Positions 20,792 to 33,139 of a DNA stretch of 64,000 nt are shown here, piece after piece. Location: NCBI RefSeq assembly GCF_040436345.1, contig NC_133238.1:5458150-5522149 (forward strand), in the 5' to 3' direction. The translations under genes were made by a program, and so were the position numbers. This DNA comes from Pagrus major (lineage: Eukaryota; Chordata; Actinopteri; Spariformes; Sparidae). The notes under the pieces were generated by a model, which did no database searches, had not been told where the DNA came from, and worked only from the letters and a program-made list of their open reading frames with translations. The stretch's first letter is position 1. The number at the start of each line of letters is the position of its first letter.

Positions 20792-21205
20792 TTGAAGGTC
20801 GGCTTTCCGAGCTGCTCGGCAGAAAGCGCGGGAGACGAGCACTCACTTGTTTTTCTTCCACATTGTCATCAGACAAATAACACTCCGTCAACGGCCACTT
20901 GGCATGATGTCTCCGCCCAGTCTGAATGCAACCAGAGACAATGTGCCGCACAAAAGCCTACCAGTAGGCATTCCAGCAATGGACGCGTCCAGACCACATT
21001 TCTTATGCAATGCCTCGCAGAGGAGGAGACGCAACAAGGTTTGTGCCGTCTCTAGCAGGCCACGCCCACTCTGCCCTTTTACCGGGAAAACGGGTAACCC
21101 GCACGCAACGCACTGCGACACAGCAGACGCCGGTGTACTGCAACGCTGTGACTTTCAGGACGGATTGAAACGGTAACACAAGGACCCCAAAGCAGCATTC
21201 AGAGG
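20792..21205 (-). pseudogene. 414-bp array unit lacking U1, no. 1
   Basis: This unit keeps the U1 3' flank and only the last three U1 bases (cag, 20870-20872), then two extra bases ac, then the spacer from aaataacactccg on. Compared with an 809-bp unit, 397 bp are gone: U1 nt 1-161, the PSE and the upstream region to about -236. The candidate distal GC-box region is kept. It is the only short unit left of 45 kb. Confidence 0.95.
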
Positions 21206-21283
21206 TTGAAGGTCGGCTTTCCGAGCTGCTCGGCAGAAAGCGCGGGAGACGAGCACTCACTTGTTTTTCTTCCACATTGTCAT

Positions 21284-21447
21284 CAGGGGAGAGCGCGGAC
21301 GCAGTCCCCCACTACCACAAATTATGCAGTCGAGATTCCCACATTTGGGGAATTCGCAGGGGTCAGCACAACCGGAGTGCAATGGCTGAGCCTCGCCCTG
21401 GGTGAACCACCTTCTTGATCATGGTATCTCCCCTGCCAGGTAAGTAT
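21284..21447 (-). ncRNA. RNU1: U1 snRNA gene, copy 20
   Basis: RNA identical to copy 1. Haplotype CGC, G-tract TG. Confidence 0.96.
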
Positions 21448-22092
21448 GAGTTGGAACAGTCTGACACAGGATGGCCTTTCCCAGGCTCAGCCCCCTGGCT
21501 GACGGTGCCTCTTGGGGGATAATAGCAGAGTTAGGTGCCTTGGGCAATTTGCTCATCCTCATTGGGCACTAAAAGTTGCTGCAAATTCAAAAACACTGGT
21601 GCGACTTGACGAGGGGGGCTGGTCCACACATTGTGCCTGTTTTGTGTCCTTTTTCCAGCGATCCATCGCTCGGCAAAATAGAAAAATAACACTCCGTCAA
21701 CGGCCACTTGGCATGATGTCTCCGCCCAGTCTGAATGCAACCAGAGACAATGTGCCGCACAAAAGCCTACCAGTAGGCATTCCAGCAATGGACGCGTCCA
21801 GACCACATTTCTTATGCAATGCCTCGCAGAGGAGGAGACGCAACAAGGTTTGTGCCGTCTCTAGCAGGCCACGCCCACTCTGCCCTTTTACCGGGAAAAC
21901 GGGTAACCCGCACGCAACGCACTGCGACACAGCAGACGCCGGTGTACTGCAACGCTGTGACTTTCAGGACGGATTGAAACGGTAACACAAGGACCCCAAA
22001 GCAGCATTCAGAGGTTGAAGGTCGGCTTTCCGAGCTGCTCGGCAGAAAGCGCGGGAGACGAGCACTCACTTGTTTTTCTTCCACATTGTCAT

Positions 22093-22256
22093 CAGGGGAG
22101 AGCGCGGACGCAGTCCCCCACTACCACAAATTATGCAGTCGAGATTCCCACATTTGGGGAATTCGCAGGGGTCAGCACAACCGGAGTGCAATGGCTGAGC
22201 CTCGCCCTGGGTGAACCACCTTCTTGATCATGGTATCTCCCCTGCCAGGTAAGTAT
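22093..22256 (-). ncRNA. RNU1: U1 snRNA gene, copy 21
   Basis: RNA identical to copy 1. Haplotype CGC, G-tract TG. The proximal promoter has a private ctttcAcagg near 22290. Confidence 0.96.
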
Positions 22257-22901
22257 GAGTTGGAACAGTCTGACACAGGATGGCCTTTCACAGGCTCAGC
22301 CCCCTGGCTGACGGTGCCTCTTGGGGGATAATAGCAGAGTTAGGTGCCTTGGGCAATTTGCTCATCCTCATTGGGCACTAAAAGTTGCTGCAAATTCAAA
22401 AACACTGGTGCGACTTGACGAGGGTGGCTGGTCCACACATTGTGCCTGTTTTGTGTCCTTTTTCCAGCGATCCATCGCTCGGCAAAATAGAAAAATAACA
22501 CTCCGTCAACGGCCACTTGGCATGATGTCTCCGCCCAGTCTGAATGCAACCAGAGACAATGTGCCGCACAAAAGCCTACCAGTAGGCATTCCAGCAATGG
22601 ACGTGTCCAGACCACATTTCTTATGCAATGCCTCGCAGAGGAGGAGACGCAACAAGGTTTGTGCCGTCTCTAGCAGGCCACGCCCACTCTGCCCTTTTAC
22701 CGGGAAAACGGGTAACCCGCACGCAACGCACTGCGACACAGCAGACGCCGGTGTACTGCAACGCTGTGACTTTCAGGACGGATTGAAACGGTAACACAAG
22801 GACCCCAAAGCAGCATTCAGAGGTTGAAGGTTGGCTTTCCGAGCTGCTCGGCAGAAAGCGCGCCAGACGAGCACTCACTTGTTTTTCTTCCACATTGTCA
22901 T

Positions 22902-23065
22902 CAGGGGAGAGCGCGGACGCAGTCCCCCACTACCACAAATTATGCAGTCGAGATTCCCACATTTGGGGAATTCGCAGGGGTCAGCACAACCGGAGTGCAA
23001 TGGCTGAGCCTCGCCCTGGGTGAACCACCTTCTTGATCATGGTATCTCCCCTGCCAGGTAAGTAT
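22902..23065 (-). ncRNA. RNU1: U1 snRNA gene, copy 22
   Basis: RNA identical to copy 1. Haplotype TCC, G-tract TG, without G28A. Confidence 0.96.
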
Positions 23066-23710
23066 GAGTTGGAACAGTCTGACACAGGATGGCCTTTCCC
23101 AGGCTCAGCCCCCTGGCTGACGGTGCCTCTTGGGGGATAATAGCAGAGTTAGGTGCCTTGGGCAATTTGCTCATCCTCATTGGGCACTAAAAGTTGCTGC
23201 AAATTCAAAAACACTGGTGCGACTTGACGAGGGGGGCTGGTCCACACATTGTGCCTGTTTTGTGTCCTTTTTCCAGCGATCCATCGCTCGGCAAAATAGA
23301 AAAATAACACTCCGTCAACGGCCACTTGGCATGATGTCTCCGCCCAGTCTGAATGCAACCAGAGACAATGTGCCGCACAAAAGCCTACCAGTAGGCATTC
23401 CAGCAATGGACGCGTCCAGACCACATTTCTTATGCAATGCCTCGCAGAGGAGGAGACGCAACAAGGTTTGTGCCGTCTCTAGCAGGCCACGCCCACTCTG
23501 CCCTTTTACCGGGAAAACGGGTAACCCGCACGCAACGCACTGCGACACAGCAGACGCCGGTGTACTGCAACGCTGTGACTTTCAGGACGGATTGAAACGG
23601 TAACACAAGGACCCCAAAGCAGCATTCAGAGGTTGAAGGTCGGCTTTCCGAGCTGCTCGGCAGAAAGCGCGGGAGACGAGCACTCACTTGTTTTTCTTCC
23701 ACATTGTCAT

Positions 23711-23874
23711 CAGGGGAGAGCGCGGACGCAGTCCCCCACTACCACAAATTATGCAGTCGAGATTCCCACATTTGGGGAATTCGCAGGGGTCAGCACAACC
23801 GGAGTGCAATGGCTGAGCCTCGCCCTGGGTGAACCACCTTCTTGATCATGGTATCTCCCCTGCCAGGTAAGTAT
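23711..23874 (-). ncRNA. RNU1: U1 snRNA gene, copy 23
   Basis: RNA identical to copy 1. Haplotype CGC, G-tract TG. Confidence 0.96.
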
Positions 23875-24519
23875 GAGTTGGAACAGTCTGACACAGGATG
23901 GCCTTTCCCAGGCTCAGCCCCCTGGCTGACGGTGCCTCTTGGGGGATAATAGCAGAGTTAGGTGCCTTGGGCAATTTGCTCATCCTCATTGGGCACTAAA
24001 AGTTGCTGCAAATTCAAAAACACTGGTGCGACTTGACGAGGGTGGCTGGTCCACACATTGTGCCTGTTTTGTGTCCTTTTTCCAGCGATCCATCGCTCGG
24101 CAAAATAGAAAAATAACACTCCGTCAACGGCCACTTGGCATGATGTCTCCGCCCAGTCTGAATGCAACCAGAGACAATGTGCCGCACAAAAGCCTACCAG
24201 TAGGCATTCCAGCAATGGACGTGTCCAGACCACATTTCTTATGCAATGCCTCGCAGAGGAGGAGACGCAACAAGGTTTGTGCCGTCTCTAGCAGGCCACG
24301 CCCACTCTGCCCTTTTACCGGGAAAACGGGTAACCCGCACGCAACGCACTGCGACACAGCAGACGCCGGTGTACTGCAACGCTGTGACTTTCAGGACGGA
24401 TTGAAACGGTAACACAAGGACCCCAAAGCAGCATTCAGAGGTTGAAGGTTGGCTTTCCGAGCTGCTCGGCAGAAAGCGCGCCAGACGAGCACTCACTTGT
24501 TTTTCTTCCACATTGTCAT

Positions 24520-24683
24520 CAGGGGAGAGCGCGGACGCAGTCCCCCACTACCACAAATTATGCAGTCGAGATTCCCACATTTGGGGAATTCGCAGGGGTC
24601 AGCACAACCGGAGTGCAATGGCTGAGCCTCGCCCTGGGTGAACCACCTTCTTGATCATGGTATCTCCCCTGCCAGGTAAGTAT
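24520..24683 (-). ncRNA. RNU1: U1 snRNA gene, copy 24
   Basis: RNA identical to copy 1. Haplotype TCC, G-tract TG. Confidence 0.96.
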
Positions 24684-25328
24684 GAGTTGGAACAGTCTGA
24701 CACAGGATGGCCTTTCCCAGGCTCAGCCCCCTGGCTGACGGTGCCTCTTGGGGGATAATAGCAGAGTTAGGTGCCTTGGGCAATTTGCTCATCCTCATTG
24801 GGCACTAAAAGTTGCTGCAAATTCAAAAACACTGGTGCGACTTGACGAGGGTGGCTGGTCCACACATTGTGCCTGTTTTGTGTCCTTTTTCCAGCGATCC
24901 ATCGCTCGGCAAAATAGAAAAATAACACTCCGTCAACGGCCACTTGGCATGATGTCTCCGCCCAGTCTGAATGCAACCAGAGACAATGTGCCGCACAAAA
25001 GCCTACCAGTAGGCATTCCAGCAATGGACGCGTCCAGACCACATTTCTTATGCAATGCCTCGCAGAGGAGGAGACGCAACAAGGTTTGTGCCGTCTCTAG
25101 CAGGCCACGCCCACTCTGCCCTTTTACCGGGAAAACGGGTAACCCGCACGCAACGCACTGCGACACAGCAGACGCCGGTGTACTGCAACGCTGTGACTTT
25201 CAGGACGGATTGAAACGGTAACACAAGGACCCCAAAGCAGCATTCAGAGGTTGAAGGTTGGCTTTCCGAGCTGCTCGGCAGAAAGCGCGGGAGACGAGCA
25301 CTCATTTGTTTTTCTTCCACATTGTCAT

Positions 25329-25492
25329 CAGGGGAGAGCGCGGACGCAGTCCCCCACTACCACAAATTATGCAGTCGAGATTCCCACATTTGGGGAATTC
25401 GCAGGGGTCAGCACAACCGGAGTGCAATGGCTGAGCCTCGCCCTGGGTGAACCACCTTCTTGATCATGGTATCTCCCCTGCCAGGTAAGTAT
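25329..25492 (-). ncRNA. RNU1: U1 snRNA gene, copy 25
   Basis: RNA identical to copy 1. Haplotype TGT, G-tract G6, with the rare cagCgtt at 25574 that is otherwise seen only at copy 4. Confidence 0.96.
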
Positions 25493-26137
25493 GAGTTGGA
25501 ACAGTCTGACACAGGATGGCCTTTCCCAGGCTCAGCCCCCTGGCTGACGGTGCCTCTGGGGGGATAATAGCAGCGTTAGGTGCCTTGGGCAATTTGCTCA
25601 TCCTCATTGGGCACTAAAAGTTGCTGCAAATTCAAAAACACTGGTGCGACTTGACGAGGGTGGCTGGTCCACACATTGTGCCTGTTTTGTGTCCTTTTTC
25701 CAGCGATCCATCGCTCGGCAAAATAGAAAAATAACACTCCGTCAACGGCCACTTGGCATGATGTCTCCGCCCAGTCTGAATGCAACCAGAGACAATGTGC
25801 CGCACAAAAGCCTACCAGTAGGCATTCCAGCAATGGACGTGTCCAGACCACATTTCTTATGCAATGCCTCGCAGAGGAGGAGACGCAACAAGGTTTGTGC
25901 CGTCTCTAGCAGGCCACGCCCACTCTGCCCTTTTACCGGGAAAACGGGTAACCCGCACGCAACGCACTGCGACACAGCAGACGCCGGTGTACTGCAACGC
26001 TGTGACTTTCAGGACGGATTGAAACGGTAACACAAGGACCCCAAAGCAGCATTCAGAGGTTGAAGGTTGGCTTTCCGAGCTGCTCGGCAGAAAGCGCGCC
26101 AGACGAGCACTCACTTGTTTTTCTTCCACATTGTCAT

Positions 26138-26301
26138 CAGGGGAGAGCGCGGACGCAGTCCCCCACTACCACAAATTATGCAGTCGAGATTCCCACATTT
26201 GGGGAATTCGCAGGGGTCAGCACAACCGGAGTGCAATGGCTGAGCCTCGCCCTGGGTGAACCACCTTCTTGATTATGGTATCTCCCCTGCCAGGTAAGTA
26301 T
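26138..26301 (-). ncRNA. RNU1: U1 snRNA gene, copy 26 (G28A variant)
   Basis: RNA nt 28 is A (plus 26274 t). Haplotype TCC, G-tract TG. Copies 25-26 repeat the marker order of copies 4-5. Confidence 0.95.
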
Positions 26302-26946
26302 GAGTTGGAACAGTCTGACACAGGATGGCCTTTCCCAGGCTCAGCCCCCTGGCTGACGGTGCCTCTTGGGGGATAATAGCAGAGTTAGGTGCCTTGGGCA
26401 ATTTGCTCATCCTCATTGGGCACTAAAAGTTGCTGCAAATTCAAAAACACTGGTGCGACTTGACGAGGGGGGCTGGTCCACACATTGTGCCTGTTTTGTG
26501 TCCTTTTTCCAGCGATCCATCGCTCGGCAAAATAGAAAAATAACACTCCGTCAACGGCCACTTGGCATGATGTCTCCGCCCAGTCTGAATGCAACCAGAG
26601 ACAATGTGCCGCACAAAAGCCTACCAGTAGGCATTCCAGCAATGGACGCGTCCAGACCACATTTCTTATGCAATGCCTCGCAGAGGAGGAGACGCAACAA
26701 GGTTTGTGCCGTCTCTAGCAGGCCACGCCCACTCTGCCCTTTTACCGGGAAAACGGGTAACCCGCACGCAACGCACTGCGACACAGCAGACGCCGGTGTA
26801 CTGCAACGCTGTGACTTTCAGGACGGATTGAAACGGTAACACAAGGACCCCAAAGCAGCATTCAGAGGTTGAAGGTTGGCTTTCCGAGCTGCTCGGCAGA
26901 AAGCGCGGGAGACGAGCACTCATTTGTTTTTCTTCCACATTGTCAT

Positions 26947-27110
26947 CAGGGGAGAGCGCGGACGCAGTCCCCCACTACCACAAATTATGCAGTCGAGATT
27001 CCCACATTTGGGGAATTCGCAGGGGTCAGCACAACCGGAGTGCAATGGCTGAGCCTCGCCCTGGGTGAACCACCTTCTTGATCATGGTATCTCCCCTGCC
27101 AGGTAAGTAT
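26947..27110 (-). ncRNA. RNU1: U1 snRNA gene, copy 27
   Basis: RNA identical to copy 1. Haplotype TGT, G-tract TG. Confidence 0.96.
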
Positions 27111-27755
27111 GAGTTGGAACAGTCTGACACAGGATGGCCTTTCCCAGGCTCAGCCCCCTGGCTGACGGTGCCTCTTGGGGGATAATAGCAGAGTTAGGTG
27201 CCTTGGGCAATTTGCTCATCCTCATTGGGCACTAAAAGTTGCTGCAAATTCAAAAACACTGGTGCGACTTGACGAGGGGGGCTGGTCCACACATTGTGCC
27301 TGTTTTGTGTCCTTTTTCCAGCGATCCATCGCTCGGCAAAATAGAAAAATAACACTCCGTCAACGGCCACTTGGCATGATGTCTCCGCCCAGTCTGAATG
27401 CAACCAGAGACAATGTGCCGCACAAAAGCCTACCAGTAGGCATTCCAGCAATGGACGCGTCCAGACCACATTTCTTATGCAATGCCTCGCAGAGGAGGAG
27501 ACGCAACAAGGTTTGTGCCGTCTCTAGCAGGCCACGCCCACTCTGCCCTTTTACCGGGAAAACGGGTAACCCGCACGCAACGCACTGCGACACAGCAGAC
27601 GCCGGTGTACTGCAACGCTGTGACTTTCAGGACGGATTGAAACGGTAACACAAGGACCCCAAAGCAGCATTCAGAGGTTGAAGGTCGGCTTTCCGAGCTG
27701 CTCGGCAGAAAGCGCGGGAGACGAGCACTCACTTGTTTTTCTTCCACATTGTCAT

Positions 27756-27882
27756 CAGGGGAGAGCGCGGACGCAGTCCCCCACTACCACAAATTATGCA
27801 GTCGAGATTCCCACATTTGGGGAATTCGCAGGGGTCAGCACAACCGGAGTGCAATGGCTGAGCCTCGCCCTGGGTGAACCAC
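27756..27882 (-). pseudogene. RNU1: U1 snRNA copy 28, 3' part (nt 38-164), split by LINE copy 2
   Basis: Same breakpoint as copy 10: the remnant begins at G38 directly after the LINE A-tail. The haplotype is CGC, different from copy 10 (TCC), so the recipient unit is a different one. The 5' part is at 33242-33275. Confidence 0.95.
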
Positions 27883-28068
27883 TTTTTCACTTTTTAGAAG
27901 CTTTTATTAATTTCAGTCAAAATTAGTTACAGACATACATAAATCACACAATTACAATTACCCAACACCAAGTAGATATTCTAATCAAATAAATAATAGT
28001 TACATTCAATAAACATTCCATTCAGCAGTTGTAACATCAAATAGATGTTCCATTCAGTTTCCTTAATT
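27883..28068 (-). other. LINE copy 2 3' UTR and A-tail
   Basis: 186 bp, the same as in copy 1 apart from a tail of five A instead of seven. AATAAA on the minus strand lies at 27903-27908. Confidence 0.85.
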
Positions 28069-31000
28069 TTAAAAAAGATCCATTAAAGCAACAGGAATTT
28101 TGTCAGTTTTCCACCAATTTTTCATTTCTTGATCATTATACTTAATTCTATCCCTAATGATGTAGTCCCTGACACCTGTAATGCCAACCTTTGCCACAGA
28201 ATCAGGTGAAATAGAGAGCTTTCTGAAGGCAGTTAGGTTTCTGCATTTCCAGATACCTTCTTTGACACAGTTGATGATTGCCCACCACCTTTCATTTCTG
28301 TCCTTTTCATCTGTCTCAATGTTTCCATATAAAACATCCATTTCATTAGGGGCTCTAAAAAGGTCTGTTAACCATGGTTTTACAATTTCCCACACTGCCC
28401 TTGAAACAGCGCATGACCAAAAGCAGTGAGCCACATCTTCACCATCATTACAATTTTTTTTGGACATTTAGCACTACGTGTGCATCGCCTTCTCAGCAAG
28501 AAGGCTCTTGTAGGGACACAATTTTGGGCTATCTTCCAGGCCAGGTCCTTATGTACATTGAACAAAAATGGTAAGTTTACATTTTTCCAAACTCTGATGC
28601 ATTTGCTCTCAGGTAGGATACCTACCGGCACAAGGCTAGAGGTCGGGGGTGAAAGGCACCCCTCCACATCAACCCTATCTATTTTACCTACCACGGACCA
28701 ATCTAACTTTGCTACTTTAAAGAGTGTTAATGCTCTCTCGTATAGAGCTGGTCTACTTTCAGCATTGGGCGTACAAAGAGAAACCCTTTTACCCTTCCCT
28801 CTATACATCATGCGGCCTACCCAAAACTTGGCAAAATGAAACCAGAGACTGGTATTGCTCTCTGTAAAAACAGCATTCAAAATTGGTGTCAAAAAAAGGG
28901 CATCAAATTTGGCCCCCAACTCAGGTACAGCTTTCCCTCCTTTAACCAGAGGTTTGTACATGATGTCTCTTTTGACATGTTCTTGTTGGGAGCTCCAAAT
29001 GAATTGAAACATGATGCGTCTCAAAGAGGTCAGGAATGTCTTGGGAGCTGGCAGAGTGGCCGCCAGAAAGGTCAAAGAGGCCAGAACCTCAGCCTTAATC
29101 ACCAAAATTTTGCCAGTGAATGTTAGATCCCTCTGCTCCCACTGAAGCAATTTTCCTTTGATAGCTGGTAGTCTTGCTTCCCAATTTATTATTTCCATTC
29201 CCTTCCCAATTTCCACTCCCAAAATTTTTACTCTCTCTTCTTTTTCAACTAACCCTAAATCAGGCTTTCTTTCTGGCCAATTAAGGTAGAGGATCTCACT
29301 CTTGGCCCGGTTCAGTTTGGCCCCAGATGCTTGAGAAAATTGCTCACTCCACTGGAGGGCTTTAACCATTGAATTATTGCTGGTACAAAGGATTGTCAAG
29401 TCATCCATATACAGGGACATTTTAGCCTCCTTTCCATTACTACCAGGGACAGGAAGGCCCCGAATATCAGTGTCATGTTTTATCCCACAGGCCAGAGGCT
29501 CCATGGCTAGTACAAACAGGCTGACTGATAGCGGGCATCCCTGTCTGACCCCTGCCTGGATCTTAATAGGTTCACTGAAGTGGCCATTAATGTTTACTCT
29601 ACTAGAGCAATCAAAGTACAGTAAATTAATCCATGCCCTCAACTGTGGGCCGAACCCAAACCTCACCAGTGCTTCTTTGAGATACTCATGGCTTATTCTA
29701 TCAAAGGCTTTTTCTAAATCCAGGCCAGCAATACATAGGGGTACATTGCGATCTAAAGCATACAAGTATGAATCTCTTATTAAAGCAAGGTTATCACTCA
29801 TGGAGCGACCTGGAACCACACAGGTCTGCTCGACCCCAACCAACCTCTCTATCACCTCTTGTAGGCGAAGAAAGATTGCTTTTGCTAGAATCTTACGATC
29901 AACACCAAGGAGTGTAAGGGGGCGCCAGTTTTTAAGATCTTTTTTTTCACCTTTCTTGTATAGAAGGGAAATGGTACCTTCCTTTAGGGATGGTGGTAAC
30001 GACCCTAATTGGAGGCTCTCATTGTACATCTCCAAAAGAGGGGCCTTTAACTCTGCCCAGAAGGTAGTATAAAATTCTTTTGGCAACCCATCTGCCCCAG
30101 GGGCCTTGTTATTTTGCATGCTTTCTACTGCTTTGGTGAGTTCACTCAGAGATATTTTACTGTCAAGCTTCCCTTTAAATTCGTTAATATTTTTATCTAC
30201 TTTAGAAAGAAGGTTTTCTAAAGCTGTCTTATCTAAATCTTCACTTTTGTAAAGATCAGAGTAGAAGGAGTGTACACAACTTAGTATCTCATGTATTTCA
30301 GTTTTTTCTTGTCCCTCTTTATTCTTTAATCCTTCTATAAAGTTTTTAGGCCTAGCTAATTTCCTAAAAAAGTATCTAGAGCATTTTTCATTGTTTTCCA
30401 TGTGGTGGACTCGGCTACGAATCAGTAGCCCCCGACTGGCCGCCGTGGAGAGGCGTAACATCTCTCTCTTCAATTGAGCTATATCCTCTGCAACATCTAG
30501 CCCGGCATAAGCCATTATATAAAATCTCTGCAGCTTTGCCTGATATTTCTGGAGCTTCAGACGTCTCTTTTTAGCAGTTCGTTTACCCACCTCTATGAAA
30601 AAAGTTTTTGCCCTAATCTTGACTTCTTCCCACCATTCCCCCACAGAGTTGAAGGAGGGCTTAAGAGAGAGCCATTGGTTAAGCTTCACCTTAAAATCAT
30701 TGACCACCTTTGCATCTTGTAGTAGGGAAATATTCAGCTTCCATGAACCTCTACCTTTTTTGATGTTTTCTTTAAACATGAGAGAACATTCAATTTTATG
30801 ATGGTCAGAGAAAAAAACTGGCGTGACTGCTGCATCTACAACCTGCAGCCCCCTTGATGTCAACAGAAAGTCTATTCTGGAATGGGTTCTGCCGTTGGAC
30901 CAGGTATACCCAGGTAAACTCGGATTTTTTAAGCGGTAAACATCTATCAGTCTAAAATCTTTAATAATGTTTTTTAGGATTTCAGAACTGGAGTCCAGCC

Positions 31001-31493
31001 TTACTGTGGAGGTGGTTAACTTTTCTTTTTTGCTTACCAAGCAGTTGAAATCGCCACCCAGAATGACCTCTCTGTTACACAACAAAAGGGGTTGTAATTC
31101 TTTGAGCACTGTTAACCGTTCTCGGAGCTCAACAGGGCAATACACATTGATTACTCTTAACTTAGCGTTAAACAGTGAAACATCAACACATAGAATTCTC
31201 CCATCTATCACACGTTGTACCTTCTGGATGATAAAATCATGCCCTCTAAATAATACTGCAACCCCTGAAGATCTGTTTTTGTTGTCGCCTGACCATACTG
31301 ATGGGCCGTGGCTCCATCTCTCCTCGAAGACCTTGTAATTCTCTCTATAGGATACATTACATTCTTGAAGTAGGAAGATGTCATTACCCTCTGAGTGTAG
31401 AAAAGTGAAGGCTGATGAGCACTTTACTGGGTCATTTAGTCCTCTAGTATTGAGGGATGCTATAGAGAGAGGAGCCATAGAAGTGCAGTTCAA
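28069..31493 (-). pseudogene. LINE ORF2, one frameshift near the 3' end
   Basis: Same endonuclease and reverse transcriptase as copy 1 for the first ~1010 residues, including all catalytic motifs and YMDD. One base is missing in a T run near 28455 (plus tttttttt, where copy 1 has ttttttatt). The frame therefore breaks at the C-terminal CCHC motif, and the last ~130 codons continue in another frame. The long first frame (28380-31493, 1037 aa) keeps the endonuclease and RT but loses the zinc motif. Because the loss is in a homopolymer, it could also be a sequencing error. Confidence 0.9.
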
Positions 31494-31533
31494 AGGGGTG
31501 AAGAGGGTTAGTTCAGTGACAACTATGTAACAT

Positions 31534-33139
31534 CTACTTTTTCTTAATTATCTTCTTTTTCTTTGGTTTCACATCTCTTTCCACCTTTCTTGACATGTCT
31601 TTTATCTGTGTTGTAGATGTAAAAGCAACTACAACATCTTGCTCAAGAAAGGGGTTTGATGTGGGGGAGGAAACGGGCCAGTTGGAATGAGGTAACACAG
31701 AAGAGGTCGAGGGGGAGGATTCACCTGATGGGGGGGACTCATTTACCCGTTTTCTTGAAGGAGAGTCCACTGTGTCTGGTACCAAGGTGGTGGCAATGGG
31801 AAGGGGCAAAGAGGTCAGTAAGGACTGGGAGGCATCTTCAGCCCGTTCCATGGAGGTCTGGGAGCTGGGATCTGGCACTGATGCAAGGTTGACTGTAGAT
31901 GTTGACCTCGGGCGCTGGCCATCCAATGATGAGGAGGCAGATGAGTCTGGTCCCTGATGGATGGTGATGATTGGCAGCAGGGATGTTGAGCCCTCAACTT
32001 CCTCGAAGAGAGAATTGGCCGTTGGTTCTTGTTTCAAGGTAGCTGCATGAGGAGAGATGCTAGCCAGCAGGTTGTCCAGACGGTTCCCTGCCTCCTGTAG
32101 AGTCATCGGTGTCAACTCTGTCCTTGAGCTGGAGCCAGGTTCGGGAGGATGGTCTGCTTGATGGAAAGCAGTGAGGTCCATTGTGGAGGCAGGGGAGTTG
32201 AACGCTTCGTCGTCATTCTCTAATAGCCCAGCTCCAGTCCAAGACTCGTGTTCCCTCTTGTACCTCCTCCTCCAGGTCCAACACCGGTTCTTCACTTGGC
32301 TGTTGGAGTGCAGGGCCAGATGGCTGTCGCACTGGGCTTGTATGTTGAGAGGGCGCCTGATTGTTGCCAGAGTTTTCAGCAATGTGGTCTTGGCCTAAAG
32401 AAACAATTGATCTTACTGTGGACAGTTTCAGCCGGTTGGAGTATGCTTGAGGGCAGTCTTTAAAGCGATGTTGGGCTGAGGCACAGAGATTGCATTTTAC
32501 AGGGGTTGGACATTGGGCTGTTGTATGGTCGAATGCTTTGCAGTTCCTGCAGATGTCCACCGTACATGCAGCAGCCAGATGTTCTAGGCTGCCGCATTTA
32601 CGACATTCTTTTGGCTGACCAGAGTAGAACACAGACCCTCTGAAGGCTCCCAACTGGATGGTGCTTGGGAGATGCTGGAGGACCCCCTGTCGCCTTATGA
32701 GACGCACTTGAAATCGTCTGGTGCCTGTCTTGATTCCATCTATGTCAACAACTTCCATGGCATGAATCACCTCACAGTACCGAGCCATCCATGTCCAAAC
32801 ATCCTGGTTCCTGACTCTCTCAGAGAAAATCATTACATGTACTGTTTTCAGGTCTCTCTCTGCCAAAGGTGACATAATAATGTTCTTGAAGCTTGTTGTT
32901 GACTTTTTCTTGATTTCAAACTTTTCCAGGCAACTTTCGTAGTATCGTGTTGTTGTAAATATCACCTCAAAGATCTTCTTACCCGGAAATGCAAAAACGT
33001 AGTCAAGCTGGTTGGTGGAAATGCCAAGTTCTTTTTGCAAAATCTGTCTGCTGAATTGCAGCCGGTCCATCTGAAGATCTTCCAGAAGGTCGAAGCGGAC
33101 AGCATTCCTGCGGTTGGCTTGATTGTTTCCTAACGCCAT
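31534..33139 (-). pseudogene. LINE ORF1, full-length start, one frameshift
   Basis: This copy shows the true start: ATG at 33137-33139, giving MALGNNQANRR before the Met at which copy 1 begins. The uninterrupted length implied by comparison with copy 1 is 535 codons. The three CCHC knuckles lie at about residues 179-229. A 2-bp loss near 32231 (cagctcc, where copy 1 has cagcgctcc) ends the first frame at 308 aa. The Ser/Pro-rich tail continues in another frame down to 31534. Confidence 0.9.

Larger units (their letters stand above)
12890..27882 (-). repeat. U1 snRNA tandem array, block 2
   Basis: The 809-bp array resumes directly after LINE copy 1 and runs to LINE copy 2. It holds 17 whole U1 genes, one 414-bp unit lacking U1 (20792-21205), and the broken halves of the two interrupted U1 genes at its ends. 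Haplotypes are mixed, but 18365-21205 is of the type that dominates block 3. Confidence 0.97.
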
